Positions 1 to 9,353 of a DNA stretch of 64,000 bases are shown piece by piece. Every line of letters starts with the position of its first letter. Position 1 is the stretch's first letter. Where the stretch lies: positions 52,388 to 116,387 of the forward strand of contig JAFRPW010000046.1 of the NCBI GenBank assembly GCA_017428945.1, given 5' to 3'. The position numbers and the translations under genes are program-made. Origin of the DNA: Bacteroidales bacterium. GTDB taxonomy: Bacteria > Bacteroidota > Bacteroidia > Bacteroidales > UBA932. The notes under the pieces are model-generated. The model did no database searches, had not been told where the DNA came from, and saw only the letters and a program-made list of their open reading frames with translations.

Positions 1-43
1 TAGTCTTTCCAGTAATCTGCAGGGAATTCTACCGCCATATCTT

Positions 44-73
44 TTGAATTTTGAGCAAAGTTAGCTATTTTTG
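44..73 (+). promoter_or_regulatory. Bacteroidales-type promoter of pgk
   Basis: A TTG at 44-46 is followed after 19 bases by TATTTTTG (66-73), an exact fit to the Bacteroidota TAnnTTTG -7 element. Transcription should begin near 80. This overlaps an in-frame GTG at 73 and so argues for the ATG at 106 as the pgk start. Confidence 0.75.
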
Positions 74-105
74 TGGGTTGGAAAAACAATTTATTCACCA
101 TAACT

Positions 106-1359
106 ATGCAACAGTTCATCGATAAGTACGATTTCACCGGTAAAAGGGCCATCGTACGCGTAGACTTCAACGTTCCCCTGAACGAAAATTTCGAAATCAC
201 TGACGACACCCGTATCCGCAGGGCCATGCCCACCCTCAAGAAAGTTCTTGCAAGCGGCGGCTCCGTGATTATCATGAGCCACCTTGGCCGTCCCAAGAAA
301 GTGGATCCCAAGTTCTCCCTGAAGCACATCGTAGACCATGTGAGCGAATGCCTTGGCGTTCCCGTCCAGTTCGCAGAAGACTGCCAGAAGGCAGATGCAC
401 AGGCTGCAGCCCTCAAGCCCGGTGAGGCTCTCCTCCTTGAAAACCTCCGCTACTATGCAGAGGAAGAAGGCAAACCCCGCGGCCTCGCAGAGGATGCTTC
501 GGACGATGAGAAGAAAGCCGCAAAGGCTGCCGTAAAGGCCTCCCAGAAGGAGTTCGTCAAGAAGCTCGCCTCCTATGCCGACTGCTACATCAACGACGCC
601 TTCGGCACCGCACACCGCGCACACGGCTCAACCGCCCTCATCGCCGACTACTTCCCCAACGACAAGATGTTCGGCTACCTCATGGAAGAAGAGGTCAAGG
701 CCATTGACAACGTTCTCACCAACGCCCAGAGGCCCCTTACCGCCATCATCGGCGGCTCCAAGGTGAGCTCCAAGCTGGCAGTTCTGAAGAACCTTGTGGG
801 TAAGGTTGACAACCTCATCATCGGCGGCGGCATGGGATATACCTTCATCAAGGCCCAGGGCGGCCACATCGGCAATTCCCTGCACGAGGACGAACTCATC
901 CCCGATGCTCTTGAGATCATGAAGGAAGCAAAGGAAAAGGGCGTGAACCTGTCACTGAGCGTAGCCACAGTCTGCGGCCAGTCCTTTGATAACGACACCC
1001 CCCGCCAGATCTTCCCCATCAACCAGATTCCCGACGAGTGGGAAGGCATGGACGCCGCTCCTGCAAGCCTTGAGAACTGGAAGAAGATCATCCTCAGCTC
1101 CAAGACCATCCTCTGGAACGGTCCCGTCGGCGTTTTCGAGCTTCCTAACTTTGCAAAGGGCACCCTGCAGATTGCAGAAGACCTGGCAGAAGCCACCAAG
1201 AACGGCGCCTACACCCTGGTGGGCGGCGGCGACTCCGTAGCAGCAGTTACCCAGATGGGTTATGCAGACAAGGTGAGCTACGTCTCCACCGGCGGCGGCG
1301 CCATGCTGGAAGCCATCGAAGGAAAGATCCTCCCCGGCATCGCAGCAATCCGCGACTAA
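106..1359 (+). CDS. pgk: Phosphoglycerate kinase
   Basis: Cytoplasmic glycolytic enzyme that transfers phosphate from 1,3-bisphosphoglycerate to ADP. From the ATG at 106 the product is 417 residues, the usual family length. The N-terminal substrate motif RVDFNVP, the HLGRP motif, the GGSKVSSK stretch and the C-terminal GGGDS nucleotide-binding loop are all present. A lysine/glutamate-rich insertion between the Arg-rich part and the AHGS motif is typical of Bacteroidales PGK. The reading frame can be extended to a GTG at 73, but that codon lies inside the promoter, so 106 is preferred. The gene stands alone and converges on lgt. Confidence 0.97.
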   Translation: MQQFIDKYDFTGKRAIVRVDFNVPLNENFEITDDTRIRRAMPTLKKVLASGGSVIIMSHLGRPKKVDPKFSLKHIVDHVSECLGVPVQFAEDCQKADAQAAALKPGEALLLENLRYYAEEEGKPRGLAEDASDDEKKAAKAAVKASQKEFVKKLASYADCYINDAFGTAHRAHGSTALIADYFPNDKMFGYLMEEEVKAIDNVLTNAQRPLTAIIGGSKVSSKLAVLKNLVGKVDNLIIGGGMGYTFIKAQGGHIGNSLHEDELIPDALEIMKEAKEKGVNLSLSVATVCGQSFDNDTPRQIFPINQIPDEWEGMDAAPASLENWKKIILSSKTILWNGPVGVFELPNFAKGTLQIAEDLAEATKNGAYTLVGGGDSVAAVTQMGYADKVSYVSTGGGAMLEAIEGKILPGIAAIRD

Positions 1360-1377
1360 AAGCGTTTACAATAGGTT

Positions 1378-2256
1378 CTACAGGGGCCGCGCGAAATGCG
1401 TGGCCTCTTTCTTTTTGGGTGCGGCTTCAGGGTGGACGGCGCGGGCGGGAAGCTTTTTGGTGTATGCCCAGATGAGGAAGCCTATGCCAAGAAGGACAAA
1501 TGGGATTGAAAGGATCTGACCCATGTTAAGGACCATGTTCTCCTCAAAGGCAACCTGGGGGTTCTTTACGAACTCGATTAGAATACGACTGCCGAAGCAT
1601 ACTATCATGAAGATACCCACGAAGGTGCCGCGGTACATCTTGTCCAGATTCCACTTGTAAAGGGCGTAAAGCACAAGGCCAAGGAGAAGGTATGTGCCGG
1701 CCTCGTAAAGCTGTGTGGGGTGGCAGGGGACCGTTTCCCCGTTGCGCTCGAACACGAAGCCCCAGGGAAGGTCTGTTGGGTTGCCGTAAATCTCGCTGTT
1801 GAACAGGTTTCCAAGGCGGATGAAGCAGGCCGCGAAGGCGATGGGGATTACAAGATGGTCAAAGAGCCACATGAGGTCGAAGTGGTTCTTGGGGCCGTAC
1901 TTCCTGGCGTACCAGATTAGGCCCAGGATAATGGCTATGGTGCCGCCGTGGCTGGCAAGGCCGCCTTTCCAGGGCATAAAGATCTCCCAGAAGCCCTTCC
2001 ATGAGCCAAAGTAGTAGTCCGGCTGGTAGAAGATGCAGTGGCCAAGACGCGCGCCTACGATTGTACAGATGAGAAGTGTATAGAGCAGGGGGTCCAGAAG
2101 GTTGACGTCAATCTTTTCCCTCTGGAAGAAACTTTTCATTATGAACCATCCCAGGATGAACCCGCTCACGAAAAGCAGCGAGTACCACCTTAACTCAAAA
2201 CCGCCGATATGAAGGATGGCGGGGTCAATATTCCAGTGTACTATCAAATACTCCAT
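1378..2256 (-). CDS. lgt: Prolipoprotein diacylglyceryl transferase
   Basis: Inner-membrane enzyme that transfers diacylglyceryl from phosphatidylglycerol to the lipobox cysteine, the first step of lipoprotein maturation. The 292-residue product has about seven hydrophobic segments, RLGNLFNSEIYG (the Lgt signature with the essential Arg, Asn and Glu), and the HPTQLYEA motif near the C-terminus. The chosen start (ATG 2256) begins MEYLIVHWNIDP, the family N-terminus; five upstream in-frame codons are not conserved-looking. The last residues (KKKEATHFARPL) are encoded by the likely pgk terminator. Many lipoproteins in this window would depend on this enzyme. Confidence 0.95.
   Translation of the reverse strand: MEYLIVHWNIDPAILHIGGFELRWYSLLFVSGFILGWFIMKSFFQREKIDVNLLDPLLYTLLICTIVGARLGHCIFYQPDYYFGSWKGFWEIFMPWKGGLASHGGTIAIILGLIWYARKYGPKNHFDLMWLFDHLVIPIAFAACFIRLGNLFNSEIYGNPTDLPWGFVFERNGETVPCHPTQLYEAGTYLLLGLVLYALYKWNLDKMYRGTFVGIFMIVCFGSRILIEFVKNPQVAFEENMVLNMGQILSIPFVLLGIGFLIWAYTKKLPARAVHPEAAPKKKEATHFARPL
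1382..1416 (+). terminator. Probable pgk terminator inside the lgt 3' end
   Basis: An 11-bp stem with two G-T pairs (1382-1392 with about 1397-1407, loop GAAA-like) is followed by TTTCTTTTT on the + strand. It lies 22 bases after the pgk stop and inside the last codons of the convergent lgt gene. Confidence 0.5.
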
Positions 2257-2260
2257 AGTG

Positions 2261-2268
2261 CAAATATA
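2261..2268 (-). promoter_or_regulatory. -7 box of lgt, very close to the start codon
   Basis: On the minus strand TATATTTG ends four bases before the lgt ATG, so transcription would start at or next to the start codon. No TTG is visible at the expected -33 spacing, so the promoter is probable rather than certain. Confidence 0.45.
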
Positions 2269-2347
2269 CACTTTTTTTATGAGTTTGTCTCCCGTCCTCT
2301 TTTATGGGTGCAATTTTTGCAGTAAATTCGCGGCTTATTATATGTAT

Positions 2348-3862
2348 ATGGTTAGAAGATTATTGTTTGCGCTTTTGCTCTGCCTTCCCGTGGCGGCGTT
2401 TGCGCAATATACGGAGGGCGCTCCCGAAGCCGGGGACTCCACACTGGTCCTTTCCCTTGAAGATGCCCTTAAGATAGCACTTTCGGAGAATGTATCCGTA
2501 AAGGTTGCAAACCTGGAGGTAACCCGCTCCGAGTATGCCCAAAAGGGTTCTTACGCGTCCATTTTCCCCCAGGTTAACGGTTCCGGCAGTTTCCAGCACA
2601 CCATCCGCAAGCAGGTTATGTACATGGGTGGCGGCTCGTCGTCGGGAAGCGGTTCCGGCGGTGGTGGCGGCATGGCTTCCATGCTGGCCGGCGCATTCGA
2701 TCCCATCAACTACTATATCGGCGAGTTCATGAAGAGGCATCCGGACATTGCTCCGTATGTACCTCCGGCAACGGACCCCTCTGAAGACACCGGCGGCAAC
2801 GGTGGCATAGAGGTGGGCCGTACCAATACCTTCACGGCCGGCATCAACGCCAGCATGCCCATAGTGAATGTCCAGCTATGGGAAAGCCTTGGCCTGACGG
2901 CAGACCAGGTGGAGCTTGCCGTGGAGCAGGCAAGGGCATCGCGCCTTGGCATGGTGACTTCCGTCAAGCAGGCCTATTTCGCAGTGCTCATGGCCAAAGC
3001 TTCCCACGACGTGTATAACGCCGTATATGAGAACGCCAAAGAGAACTACAAGCTCACGGAAATGCGCTACAATGCCCAGAAGGCATCGGAACTTGATTTC
3101 ACCCGCGCAAAGAGTTCCCTGGCAGCAGCTATCCCCAACCTTTATAATGCGGAGAACTCCATAGAGCTGGCCCTGTGGCAGCTCAAGGCAGTCATGGGCC
3201 TTGACCTTGACCGCCCCATAGACATCCAGGGCAGCCTGGAAGACTACGCGGACCAGATGTTCCGTGACATCCAGGAAGGTGCGGACGCTTCCCTGGACGG
3301 CAATTCCCAGCTGCGCCAGCTGGCCAAGCAGGCAGAGCTCCTGAGCCGCCAGATCCGCATGCAGCAGTATGCATACATACCCACCCTGTCCCTTGCCTTT
3401 GCCTATAATTACAACGCAATGGCAGAGGACTTCGATTTCAAGAACTACCAGTGGACCCCTTACTCCTACCTTGGCATCCAGCTCAGCATCCCCATCTTCT
3501 CAGGCTTCCAGCGCTATCATAACATAAAGCAGACGCGCGTGCAGGCCCAGGAGCTGGCATACCAGAGAACGGAGGCGGAGCGCCAGACGCGGATAGCTAT
3601 CCGCCAGAGCCTGTCCACCATGGACACCGCCATGAAAACTTACGAGGCCGCAAAAGACGCCCTTGAGAGTGCAGAGAAGGCTTTTGACATAGCCCTCAAG
3701 AGCTATCAGGTGGGAAAGAGCACCCTCACGGACCTCAACAACACGGAGCTGGTGCTCACCCAGACCCGCCTTCAGGTTTCACAGGCGGTCTACAGTTTCA
3801 TCCTGGCCAAGGCAGGCCTGGAGCAGACTTTAGGTTACGATTATACGGAAGAAAAACAGTAA
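2348..3862 (+). CDS. TolC-family outer membrane efflux protein
   Basis: Outer membrane channel of a tripartite efflux pump. ATG codons at 2342 and 2348 both fit; 2348 gives MVRRLLF with a clean signal peptide ending in AFAQ. The 504-residue product has the two-fold TolC pattern: long helical stretches such as SLEDALKIALSENVSVKVANLEV near the N-terminus and a matching C-terminal half with the QTRLQVSQAVYSF segment. A Gly/Ser-rich loop (residues about 95-110) followed by a proline-rich segment is an insertion in the extracellular or strand region. The adaptor gene starts 7 bases downstream, so the genes form one operon with the pump. Confidence 0.93.
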   Translation: MVRRLLFALLLCLPVAAFAQYTEGAPEAGDSTLVLSLEDALKIALSENVSVKVANLEVTRSEYAQKGSYASIFPQVNGSGSFQHTIRKQVMYMGGGSSSGSGSGGGGGMASMLAGAFDPINYYIGEFMKRHPDIAPYVPPATDPSEDTGGNGGIEVGRTNTFTAGINASMPIVNVQLWESLGLTADQVELAVEQARASRLGMVTSVKQAYFAVLMAKASHDVYNAVYENAKENYKLTEMRYNAQKASELDFTRAKSSLAAAIPNLYNAENSIELALWQLKAVMGLDLDRPIDIQGSLEDYADQMFRDIQEGADASLDGNSQLRQLAKQAELLSRQIRMQQYAYIPTLSLAFAYNYNAMAEDFDFKNYQWTPYSYLGIQLSIPIFSGFQRYHNIKQTRVQAQELAYQRTEAERQTRIAIRQSLSTMDTAMKTYEAAKDALESAEKAFDIALKSYQVGKSTLTDLNNTELVLTQTRLQVSQAVYSFILAKAGLEQTLGYDYTEEKQ

Positions 3863-3869
3863 AGATCAT

Positions 3870-4892
3870 ATGAGAAGCAGGTTTATTGCAGTGCTGGCTC
3901 TGGCCGCAGCGGTTTCATGTTCCGGAAACGGGAGTAAGAAGCAGGAATCTTCAGGCCCGGGGTTGACCCCCGCTACGCCAAACGTGGAAGTGGCTGTGGC
4001 CCAGTCCAGGGACGTCCCTCAGGAGAGCGTCTATGCCTCTACCGTAGAAGCATATGCCGTCAACAACATCATGCCCCAGACCGGCGGACGCATACGCAAA
4101 ATCAATGCGGAGGTAGGCGACTACGTCTCCAAAGGCCAGGTCCTGGCAGAGATGGACCGCCTCCAGATGGAGCAGCTGGAGCTTCAGATAAAGAACGATG
4201 AGGCCGAGTACGAGCGCCTCAAGACCCTCTACCAGCAGGGCGGCGTGGCACAGAGCGACTTCGAGGCCGCAGAGCTTGGCTACAAGGTACGTAAGTCCAA
4301 CTACCAGAACGTCAAGGAAAACACCATCCTCCGCAGCCCCATCACGGGGTACGTCACAGCCCGCAATTTTGACCAGGGAGACATGTTCTCCATGGCCGCA
4401 CCCATCTTCACCGTACAGCAGGTGACCCCCGTGAAGCTCCTCGTGGGCGTTTCGGAGAGCGAGTACACCAAGGTCAAGAAAGGCGATTCCGTCTCCCTGA
4501 CGGTAGATGCCATCCCCGGCCGTTCTTTCACCGGCAAGGTGGAACGCCTGTACCCGACAGTGGATGCAGCCACCCACACCTTCAAGGTAGAGGTTGTGGT
4601 GGGCAACTCGGACAGGGTGCTGCGTCCGGGCATGTACGCCCGCGTCGTCATCAACTTCGGCAACCGCCGCAGCGTGATAGTTCCGGATACCGCCATCGTC
4701 AAGCAGGAAGGTACCGGCACCCGTTTCATATATGTGCTCAAGGAAGATTCCACAGTGAGCTACATCCCCGTCACCCTTGGCCGCCATATGGGTACGGAGT
4801 ATGAGGTGGTGGCAGGACTTGAGCCCGGAAGCACCATCGTTGTAAAGGGCCAGAGCGCGCTCAGGGACGGCATTAAAGTGAACGTGCTATGA
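3870..4892 (+). CDS. RND efflux periplasmic adaptor (membrane fusion protein), lipoprotein
   Basis: Links the inner-membrane RND pump to the TolC-type channel. The 340-residue product starts with a lipoprotein signal ending at a cysteine (AAAVSC), followed by a Gly/Ser/Lys spacer. The biotinyl-lipoyl-like hairpin is visible as GGRIRKINAEVGDYVSKGQVLAEMD, then an alpha-helical hairpin, then the second lipoyl half with the TILRSPITGYV motif and beta-barrel segments. The stop codon overlaps the ATG of the pump gene (ATGA), indicating translational coupling. HlyD/AcrA family assignment is secure; the substrate is unknown. Confidence 0.94.
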   Translation: MRSRFIAVLALAAAVSCSGNGSKKQESSGPGLTPATPNVEVAVAQSRDVPQESVYASTVEAYAVNNIMPQTGGRIRKINAEVGDYVSKGQVLAEMDRLQMEQLELQIKNDEAEYERLKTLYQQGGVAQSDFEAAELGYKVRKSNYQNVKENTILRSPITGYVTARNFDQGDMFSMAAPIFTVQQVTPVKLLVGVSESEYTKVKKGDSVSLTVDAIPGRSFTGKVERLYPTVDAATHTFKVEVVVGNSDRVLRPGMYARVVINFGNRRSVIVPDTAIVKQEGTGTRFIYVLKEDSTVSYIPVTLGRHMGTEYEVVAGLEPGSTIVVKGQSALRDGIKVNVL

Positions 4893-7800
4893 GCATCTAC
4901 AGGACATCGGTAAACAATCCGGTAACCACCGGCCTGGTCTTCCTGGCCTTCGCCATCCTGGGCATATTCGCCCTCACGCGTCTCCCCGTGGACAACTTCC
5001 CGGACGTGGAGTCCAACGTGATAATGGTCATGAGCTCGTACCCCGGAGCATCGGCGGAAGACGTTGAAAACAACCTTACAAAGCTCCTGGAGAACTCCCT
5101 GAACGGCGTTCCAAACCTCAAGGACCTCTCTTCCAATTCCCGTGAGAACATCTCCATCCTCACGCTTGAATTCGAGTACGGAACAGACATAGACGAGGCC
5201 ACCAACGACGTCCGTGACAAGCTGGACATGATATCCCAGACCCTCCCGGACGGTGCTTCGCTGCCTTTCCTTTTCAAATTCAGCGTGGACGACATGCCGA
5301 TTATGATCATGGCCGCCACCGCCAACCAGAGCGTGAGCGCCCTGGACAAGATTCTGGACGAGAGGGTTGCAACGCCCCTTGCCAGGGTCTCCGGCGTGGG
5401 TCAGATATCGGTTGCAGGTGCTCCAAAGAGGGAAATCCAGGTGTACTGCGACCCCAGCAAGCTGGAGGCCTACAAGCTCTCCATCCCCGCCATCTCCCAG
5501 ATAATTGCCGCGGAGAACCGGAACATCCCCTCCGGCAGCATAGACATCGGTTCTGATACCTATACGCTCCGCATCAAGAAGGAGTTCCAGGACCCGTCGG
5601 AGCTTCTGGACGTAGTCCTGGGCAGCTTCGGCGGCGGTACCATATACCTCAGGGACGTCGCCCGTGTGGTGGACGATGTTGAGGAAAAGTCCCAGGAATC
5701 CTATACCAACGGAGTCCGCGGCGCCCAGATCATTATCCAGAAACAGTCCGGCTACAACACCGTGGAGGTTATCCGCAGGGTCAAGGCGGAGATGAAGAGG
5801 CTGGAGCACAACCTTCCCTCGGACATCAGGATAACCACAGTCGTGGACAACTCGGACAATATCATCCGTACCATCGACTCCCTCAAGGAGACCATCCTCA
5901 TCACCTTCCTGGTGGTCATGCTGGTGGTGTTCCTGTTCCTGGGGAGGTTCAAGGGTACGATGATAGTGGTCCTTTCCATCCCTATCGCCCTTCTGGCATC
6001 CCTGCTGTACCTCTTTGCAACGGGCAATACCCTCAACATCATCTCCATGAGCGCACTGTCCATAGCCATAGGCATGGTGGTGGACGATGCCATCGTGGTG
6101 CTGGAGAACGTATCGTCCCATCTTGAGAGGGGGGAGAAGCCCAAGGAAGCCGCGGTGCACGGAACCGCCGAGGTAGGTATCTCCGTCATAGCTTCAACGC
6201 TCACCATGCTGTGCGTGTTCCTGCCCCTGACCATGATCAAGGGCATGGCAGGCATCATGTTCAAGCAGCTGGGCTGGATAGTGTCCATCATCATGATAGT
6301 CTCTACCACGGCGGCACTTACCCTTGTCCCCATGCTGTGCTCCGTGCTCCTTAACAACAAGCCCAACAACAACAAGATATACAAGGCTATATTCGGCCCC
6401 GTCAACAAGTTCCTTGACGCCGTCTCTGCCGGGTATTCCCGCCTTATAGGCTGGTGCATGAACCACAAGAAGCTCATTCTTGCGGTGGCTGTGGTTATCT
6501 TTGCCGTGGTAATGGCCGTCTACGTGCCCAGGATGAAGACGGAGTACTTCCCCAACTCCGACGCCGGCCGCATGCAGGCAACCATAGAGCTGCCAATCGG
6601 AACAGCCCAGGACGTCACGCGCGATGTCGCCGCCAGGATTTACGCCAAACTGGCCGCCGATATCCCGGAGATCAAGGTCCTGAGCTACCGCTTCGGCCAG
6701 GCCGATTCGGACAACGCCTTCGCCTCCATGCGCCAGAACGGCACATACCTCATAACCATGAACATCAACGTGGGGTCCATGGAGAACCGCGAGCGCTCCG
6801 TCTCGGAGATTGCCGATATCGTCAGGGCCGACCTCCGCCTGTTCCCGGAAATCAACAAATTCAATGTGTCGGAGGGCGGCGGAATGGGCGGCCGCGCATC
6901 GGTCCAGCTTGAAATATACGGTTACGATTTCGGCGAGACTGAGGCTGCCGCGCGCGAGGTCCGTACCCGTATGATGGAAAGCGGCGTCTTTGTGCAGGCC
7001 ATCCTTTCCAGGGACCAGTACACGCCCGAGTACGAGGTGGATTTTGACAGGGAGAAGCTGGCCCTCAACGGCCTTTCCTCCGTTACAGCCGCTGCCGCGG
7101 TGTCGGCGGCGATGTCAGGCTCGGTGGGTTCATACTACCGCGAGGACGGAGAGGAGTACAACATCAGGGTCCGCTATGCGCCGGAGTTCCGCACCAGCAT
7201 AGAAGACATTGAGAACATCACCATCTTCAACACGCAGGGGCGAGGAATCAAGGTCAGGGATCTTGGCCGTATAGTGGAATCCAAGGTTCCGCCAACCATC
7301 CAGCGAAAGAACCGCGACAGGTATATCTCCGTCACCGGCATTCTGGCCCAGGGCAAGTCCCTCAGCGAAGGCGTTGCTTTCGTGAACGAAGCCCTGTCGC
7401 AGAACCCCCTTCCTCATGGTCTCAGCTGGCAGATAGGAGGCGACTATGAAGACCAGCAGGATATGTTCTCGGACATGATTCTCCTTGCCATCCTCATAAT
7501 AGTTCTGGTCTATATGGTAATGGCGTCGCAGTTCGAGTCCTTCCTGGGACCGTTCGTCATCATGTTCTCCATTCCGTTCGCACTTGTGGGCGTGGCGCTT
7601 GGCAACATGACCGCCGGCCTGGCGGTGGGAGTCATGTCCCTCATAGGCATAATCATCCTGCTTGGCATTGTGGTTAAGAACGGTATCGTGCTCATAGACT
7701 ATACCATCCTTTGCCAGGAGAGGGGAATGAGCGTGAGGGAGTCGTCCGTGACCGCAGCCCGGAGCCGTCTGCGTCCTATCCTCATGACCACGCTCACCAC

Positions 7801-8005
7801 CGTTCTGGGCATGCTGCCCATGGCCCTTGGCCGCGGGGAAGGTTCGGAGATGTGGAACGGCCTGGGTACCACTGTGGCCTGGGGTCTGTCCATATCCACC
7901 CTTATCACCCTTATACTTATTCCCGTGCTCTACTGCGGACTCACGGAGCACATGGAAAGGAGAAGGGCAAAAAAGGCCGCCCGGAGTGAAACGAATCAGA
8001 AGTAA
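4889..8005 (+). CDS. RND family efflux transporter permease (AcrB/HAE1 type)
   Basis: Proton-driven inner-membrane pump of 1038 residues, the normal RND length. It begins MSIYRTSVNNPVTTGL, the typical N-terminal amphipathic helix and first membrane segment, and has two copies of the large periplasmic domain with six-helix membrane blocks. The TM4 motif GMVVDDAIVVLEN contains the paired aspartates of the proton relay. The second half contains GIVVKNGIVLIDY, the corresponding TM10 motif. It lies in an operon with the TolC-type channel and adaptor. Hydrophobic-drug or bile-salt export is plausible in a gut Bacteroidales but cannot be read from sequence. Confidence 0.96.
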   Translation: MSIYRTSVNNPVTTGLVFLAFAILGIFALTRLPVDNFPDVESNVIMVMSSYPGASAEDVENNLTKLLENSLNGVPNLKDLSSNSRENISILTLEFEYGTDIDEATNDVRDKLDMISQTLPDGASLPFLFKFSVDDMPIMIMAATANQSVSALDKILDERVATPLARVSGVGQISVAGAPKREIQVYCDPSKLEAYKLSIPAISQIIAAENRNIPSGSIDIGSDTYTLRIKKEFQDPSELLDVVLGSFGGGTIYLRDVARVVDDVEEKSQESYTNGVRGAQIIIQKQSGYNTVEVIRRVKAEMKRLEHNLPSDIRITTVVDNSDNIIRTIDSLKETILITFLVVMLVVFLFLGRFKGTMIVVLSIPIALLASLLYLFATGNTLNIISMSALSIAIGMVVDDAIVVLENVSSHLERGEKPKEAAVHGTAEVGISVIASTLTMLCVFLPLTMIKGMAGIMFKQLGWIVSIIMIVSTTAALTLVPMLCSVLLNNKPNNNKIYKAIFGPVNKFLDAVSAGYSRLIGWCMNHKKLILAVAVVIFAVVMAVYVPRMKTEYFPNSDAGRMQATIELPIGTAQDVTRDVAARIYAKLAADIPEIKVLSYRFGQADSDNAFASMRQNGTYLITMNINVGSMENRERSVSEIADIVRADLRLFPEINKFNVSEGGGMGGRASVQLEIYGYDFGETEAAAREVRTRMMESGVFVQAILSRDQYTPEYEVDFDREKLALNGLSSVTAAAAVSAAMSGSVGSYYREDGEEYNIRVRYAPEFRTSIEDIENITIFNTQGRGIKVRDLGRIVESKVPPTIQRKNRDRYISVTGILAQGKSLSEGVAFVNEALSQNPLPHGLSWQIGGDYEDQQDMFSDMILLAILIIVLVYMVMASQFESFLGPFVIMFSIPFALVGVALGNMTAGLAVGVMSLIGIIILLGIVVKNGIVLIDYTILCQERGMSVRESSVTAARSRLRPILMTTLTTVLGMLPMALGRGEGSEMWNGLGTTVAWGLSISTLITLILIPVLYCGLTEHMERRRAKKAARSETNQK

Positions 8006-8029
8006 AATGCATCTAAAATAATAGTGTGT

Positions 8030-8323
8030 ATGAAAGCATTGTTCGTAGCGTACAATCAGGCCTATAACCAGGATATCGTGAATCTTCTTGAGGAAATGGG
8101 CCAGAGAGGATACACAGTGTGGGAAGAAATAGGCGGCAGGGGCACCCTGGACGGGGAACCACACCTTGGAAACCATGCCTGGCCCACACAGAACCATGCC
8201 CTTCTTTCCGTCATGGAAGACGGCCTTGCAAAGAAGGTTATGGAAAGCCTCCGGGAAGTGGATGCGTCAAATCCCAAGCTTGGGCTCAGGGCGTATATTA
8301 TTCCCGTGGAAGATACGTTATAA
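8030..8323 (+). CDS. PG0541-family transporter-associated small protein
   Basis: A 97-residue soluble protein beginning MKALFVAYNQAYNQDI; an upstream GTG at 8024 is possible but the ATG at 8030 gives the usual start. It resembles small PII-like, ferredoxin-fold proteins found beside RND pumps in Bacteroidales and named after Porphyromonas PG0541. The pattern GRGTLDGEPHLGNHAWP suggests a ligand-binding loop. It follows the pump gene by 24 bases with no terminator, consistent with a regulatory or sensing role for the pump; that role is inferred from position and fold family only. Confidence 0.75.
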   Translation: MKALFVAYNQAYNQDIVNLLEEMGQRGYTVWEEIGGRGTLDGEPHLGNHAWPTQNHALLSVMEDGLAKKVMESLREVDASNPKLGLRAYIIPVEDTL

Positions 8324-8334
8324 GAAAAAATGAT

Positions 8335-8342
8335 TATATTTG
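8335..8342 (+). promoter_or_regulatory. -7 box of trxA
   Basis: TATATTTG fits TAnnTTTG and lies 21 bases before the trxA ATG. No clear TTG lies 19-20 bases upstream. Confidence 0.45.
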
Positions 8343-8363
8343 CATACTTAACTAATTGTTTTT

Positions 8364-8678
8364 ATGGCTAAAGTAGCAACTAACAATAACTTTCAGGAGC
8401 TCATCCAGGACAGCAAACTGGTCGTCGTTGACTTCTGGGCAACCTGGTGCGGCCCCTGCCGCATGCTCTCTCCCGTCCTTGACGAGGTCGAGGAAGAAAT
8501 GTCAGACAAAATCTCCGTCGTCAAGGTGAATGTGGACGATGCAGACCAGATAGCTATGCAGTACCGCATCATGAGCATCCCCACCCTCCTGTTCTTCAAG
8601 AACGGCCAGGTAGTGGACAAGACCGTGGGCGCCATGGCAAAGAACGTATTAATTGAAAAAATCAACTCAAATATCTAA
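8364..8678 (+). CDS. trxA: Thioredoxin
   Basis: Cytoplasmic thiol-disulfide reductase of 104 residues. The WCGPC active site (Cys29 and Cys32) follows the strand VVVDFWAT, and the cis-proline segment is seen as MSIPTLLFF. The length and lack of signal peptide fit classical TrxA. It has its own -7 box and is followed 6 bases later by an outer membrane protein gene, so the two may be cotranscribed. Confidence 0.96.
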   Translation: MAKVATNNNFQELIQDSKLVVVDFWATWCGPCRMLSPVLDEVEEEMSDKISVVKVNVDDADQIAMQYRIMSIPTLLFFKNGQVVDKTVGAMAKNVLIEKINSNI

Positions 8679-8684
8679 CCTGTT

Positions 8685-9350
8685 ATGAAGAAATTACTTG
8701 CTATCATCGCAGTCGCAATGGCTTCCGTTATGGTTGCCAATGCCCAGATCGGTATTGTCGCCGGTATCGGCTCCAGCACTACCACCATCAATGAGGAAGA
8801 CCTCCTCGCCAACCTTAACGGTGTCAATGACTATCACGTCGGTATTGCATTCAAGCTTCCCCTTCCCTTCGGTTTCGCAATCCAGCCGGAACTCACCTAT
8901 CAGATCAAGGGTGCAGACCTCGGCCAGGTTGTAAATGGTGAAAAAGAGGCAGAAGCCGCAGCAGAGGAGTTCAAGTTCAATGCCGGCTTCGCAGAGCTGA
9001 ACGTCGGAGTCCAGTGGGGTCTTGACCTCGTAGCATTCCGTCCTTTCGTTTTCGCAAAGCCTTTCATCGGCTACCAGCTCAATGAGGAAGAGGTGAAACA
9101 GTTCAGCGAAGATACTGAAAAGGCTCTTGACGGCGCAAAGAACAAACTTGAGTACGGCTTCTCCGTCGGTGCAGGTATTGACCTTCTCGAGCACTTCCAG
9201 CTCTCCGTTGAGTTCTTCAAGAACCTCGGTGACCTTTACAATGCAAACGGTGAGGTAAACGCCTCCAAGGAAGACATTCCTGACACTTCCAAGCTCACGG
9301 ACCTCTCCAACTACGGCGGTATCAAGGTCTCCCTCGGCTTCTTCTTCTAG
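8685..9350 (+). CDS. Outer membrane beta-barrel protein (PorT/OMP_b-brl family)
   Basis: A 221-residue protein with a signal peptide (MKKLLAIIAVAMASVMVANA, cleavage before QIG). The rest shows alternating hydrophobic strands and ends with VSLGFFF, a terminal aromatic typical of outer-membrane barrels. Length and layout fit the eight-stranded PorT-like family common in Bacteroidota. Acidic loops rich in Glu and Asp lie between strands. Its function is unknown. It starts 6 bases after trxA and ends 3 bases before a prenyl synthase gene. Confidence 0.8.
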   Translation: MKKLLAIIAVAMASVMVANAQIGIVAGIGSSTTTINEEDLLANLNGVNDYHVGIAFKLPLPFGFAIQPELTYQIKGADLGQVVNGEKEAEAAAEEFKFNAGFAELNVGVQWGLDLVAFRPFVFAKPFIGYQLNEEEVKQFSEDTEKALDGAKNKLEYGFSVGAGIDLLEHFQLSVEFFKNLGDLYNANGEVNASKEDIPDTSKLTDLSNYGGIKVSLGFFF

Positions 9351-9353
9351 CAG

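Noticed and set aside
73-105. GTG start for pgk at 73
   Set aside because: It is part of the -7 promoter box and would precede the expected transcription start.
4760-6160. 466-residue minus-strand frame across the pump gene
   Set aside because: It is His/Gly/Val-rich antisense of the adaptor and RND pump genes without any recognisable domain.
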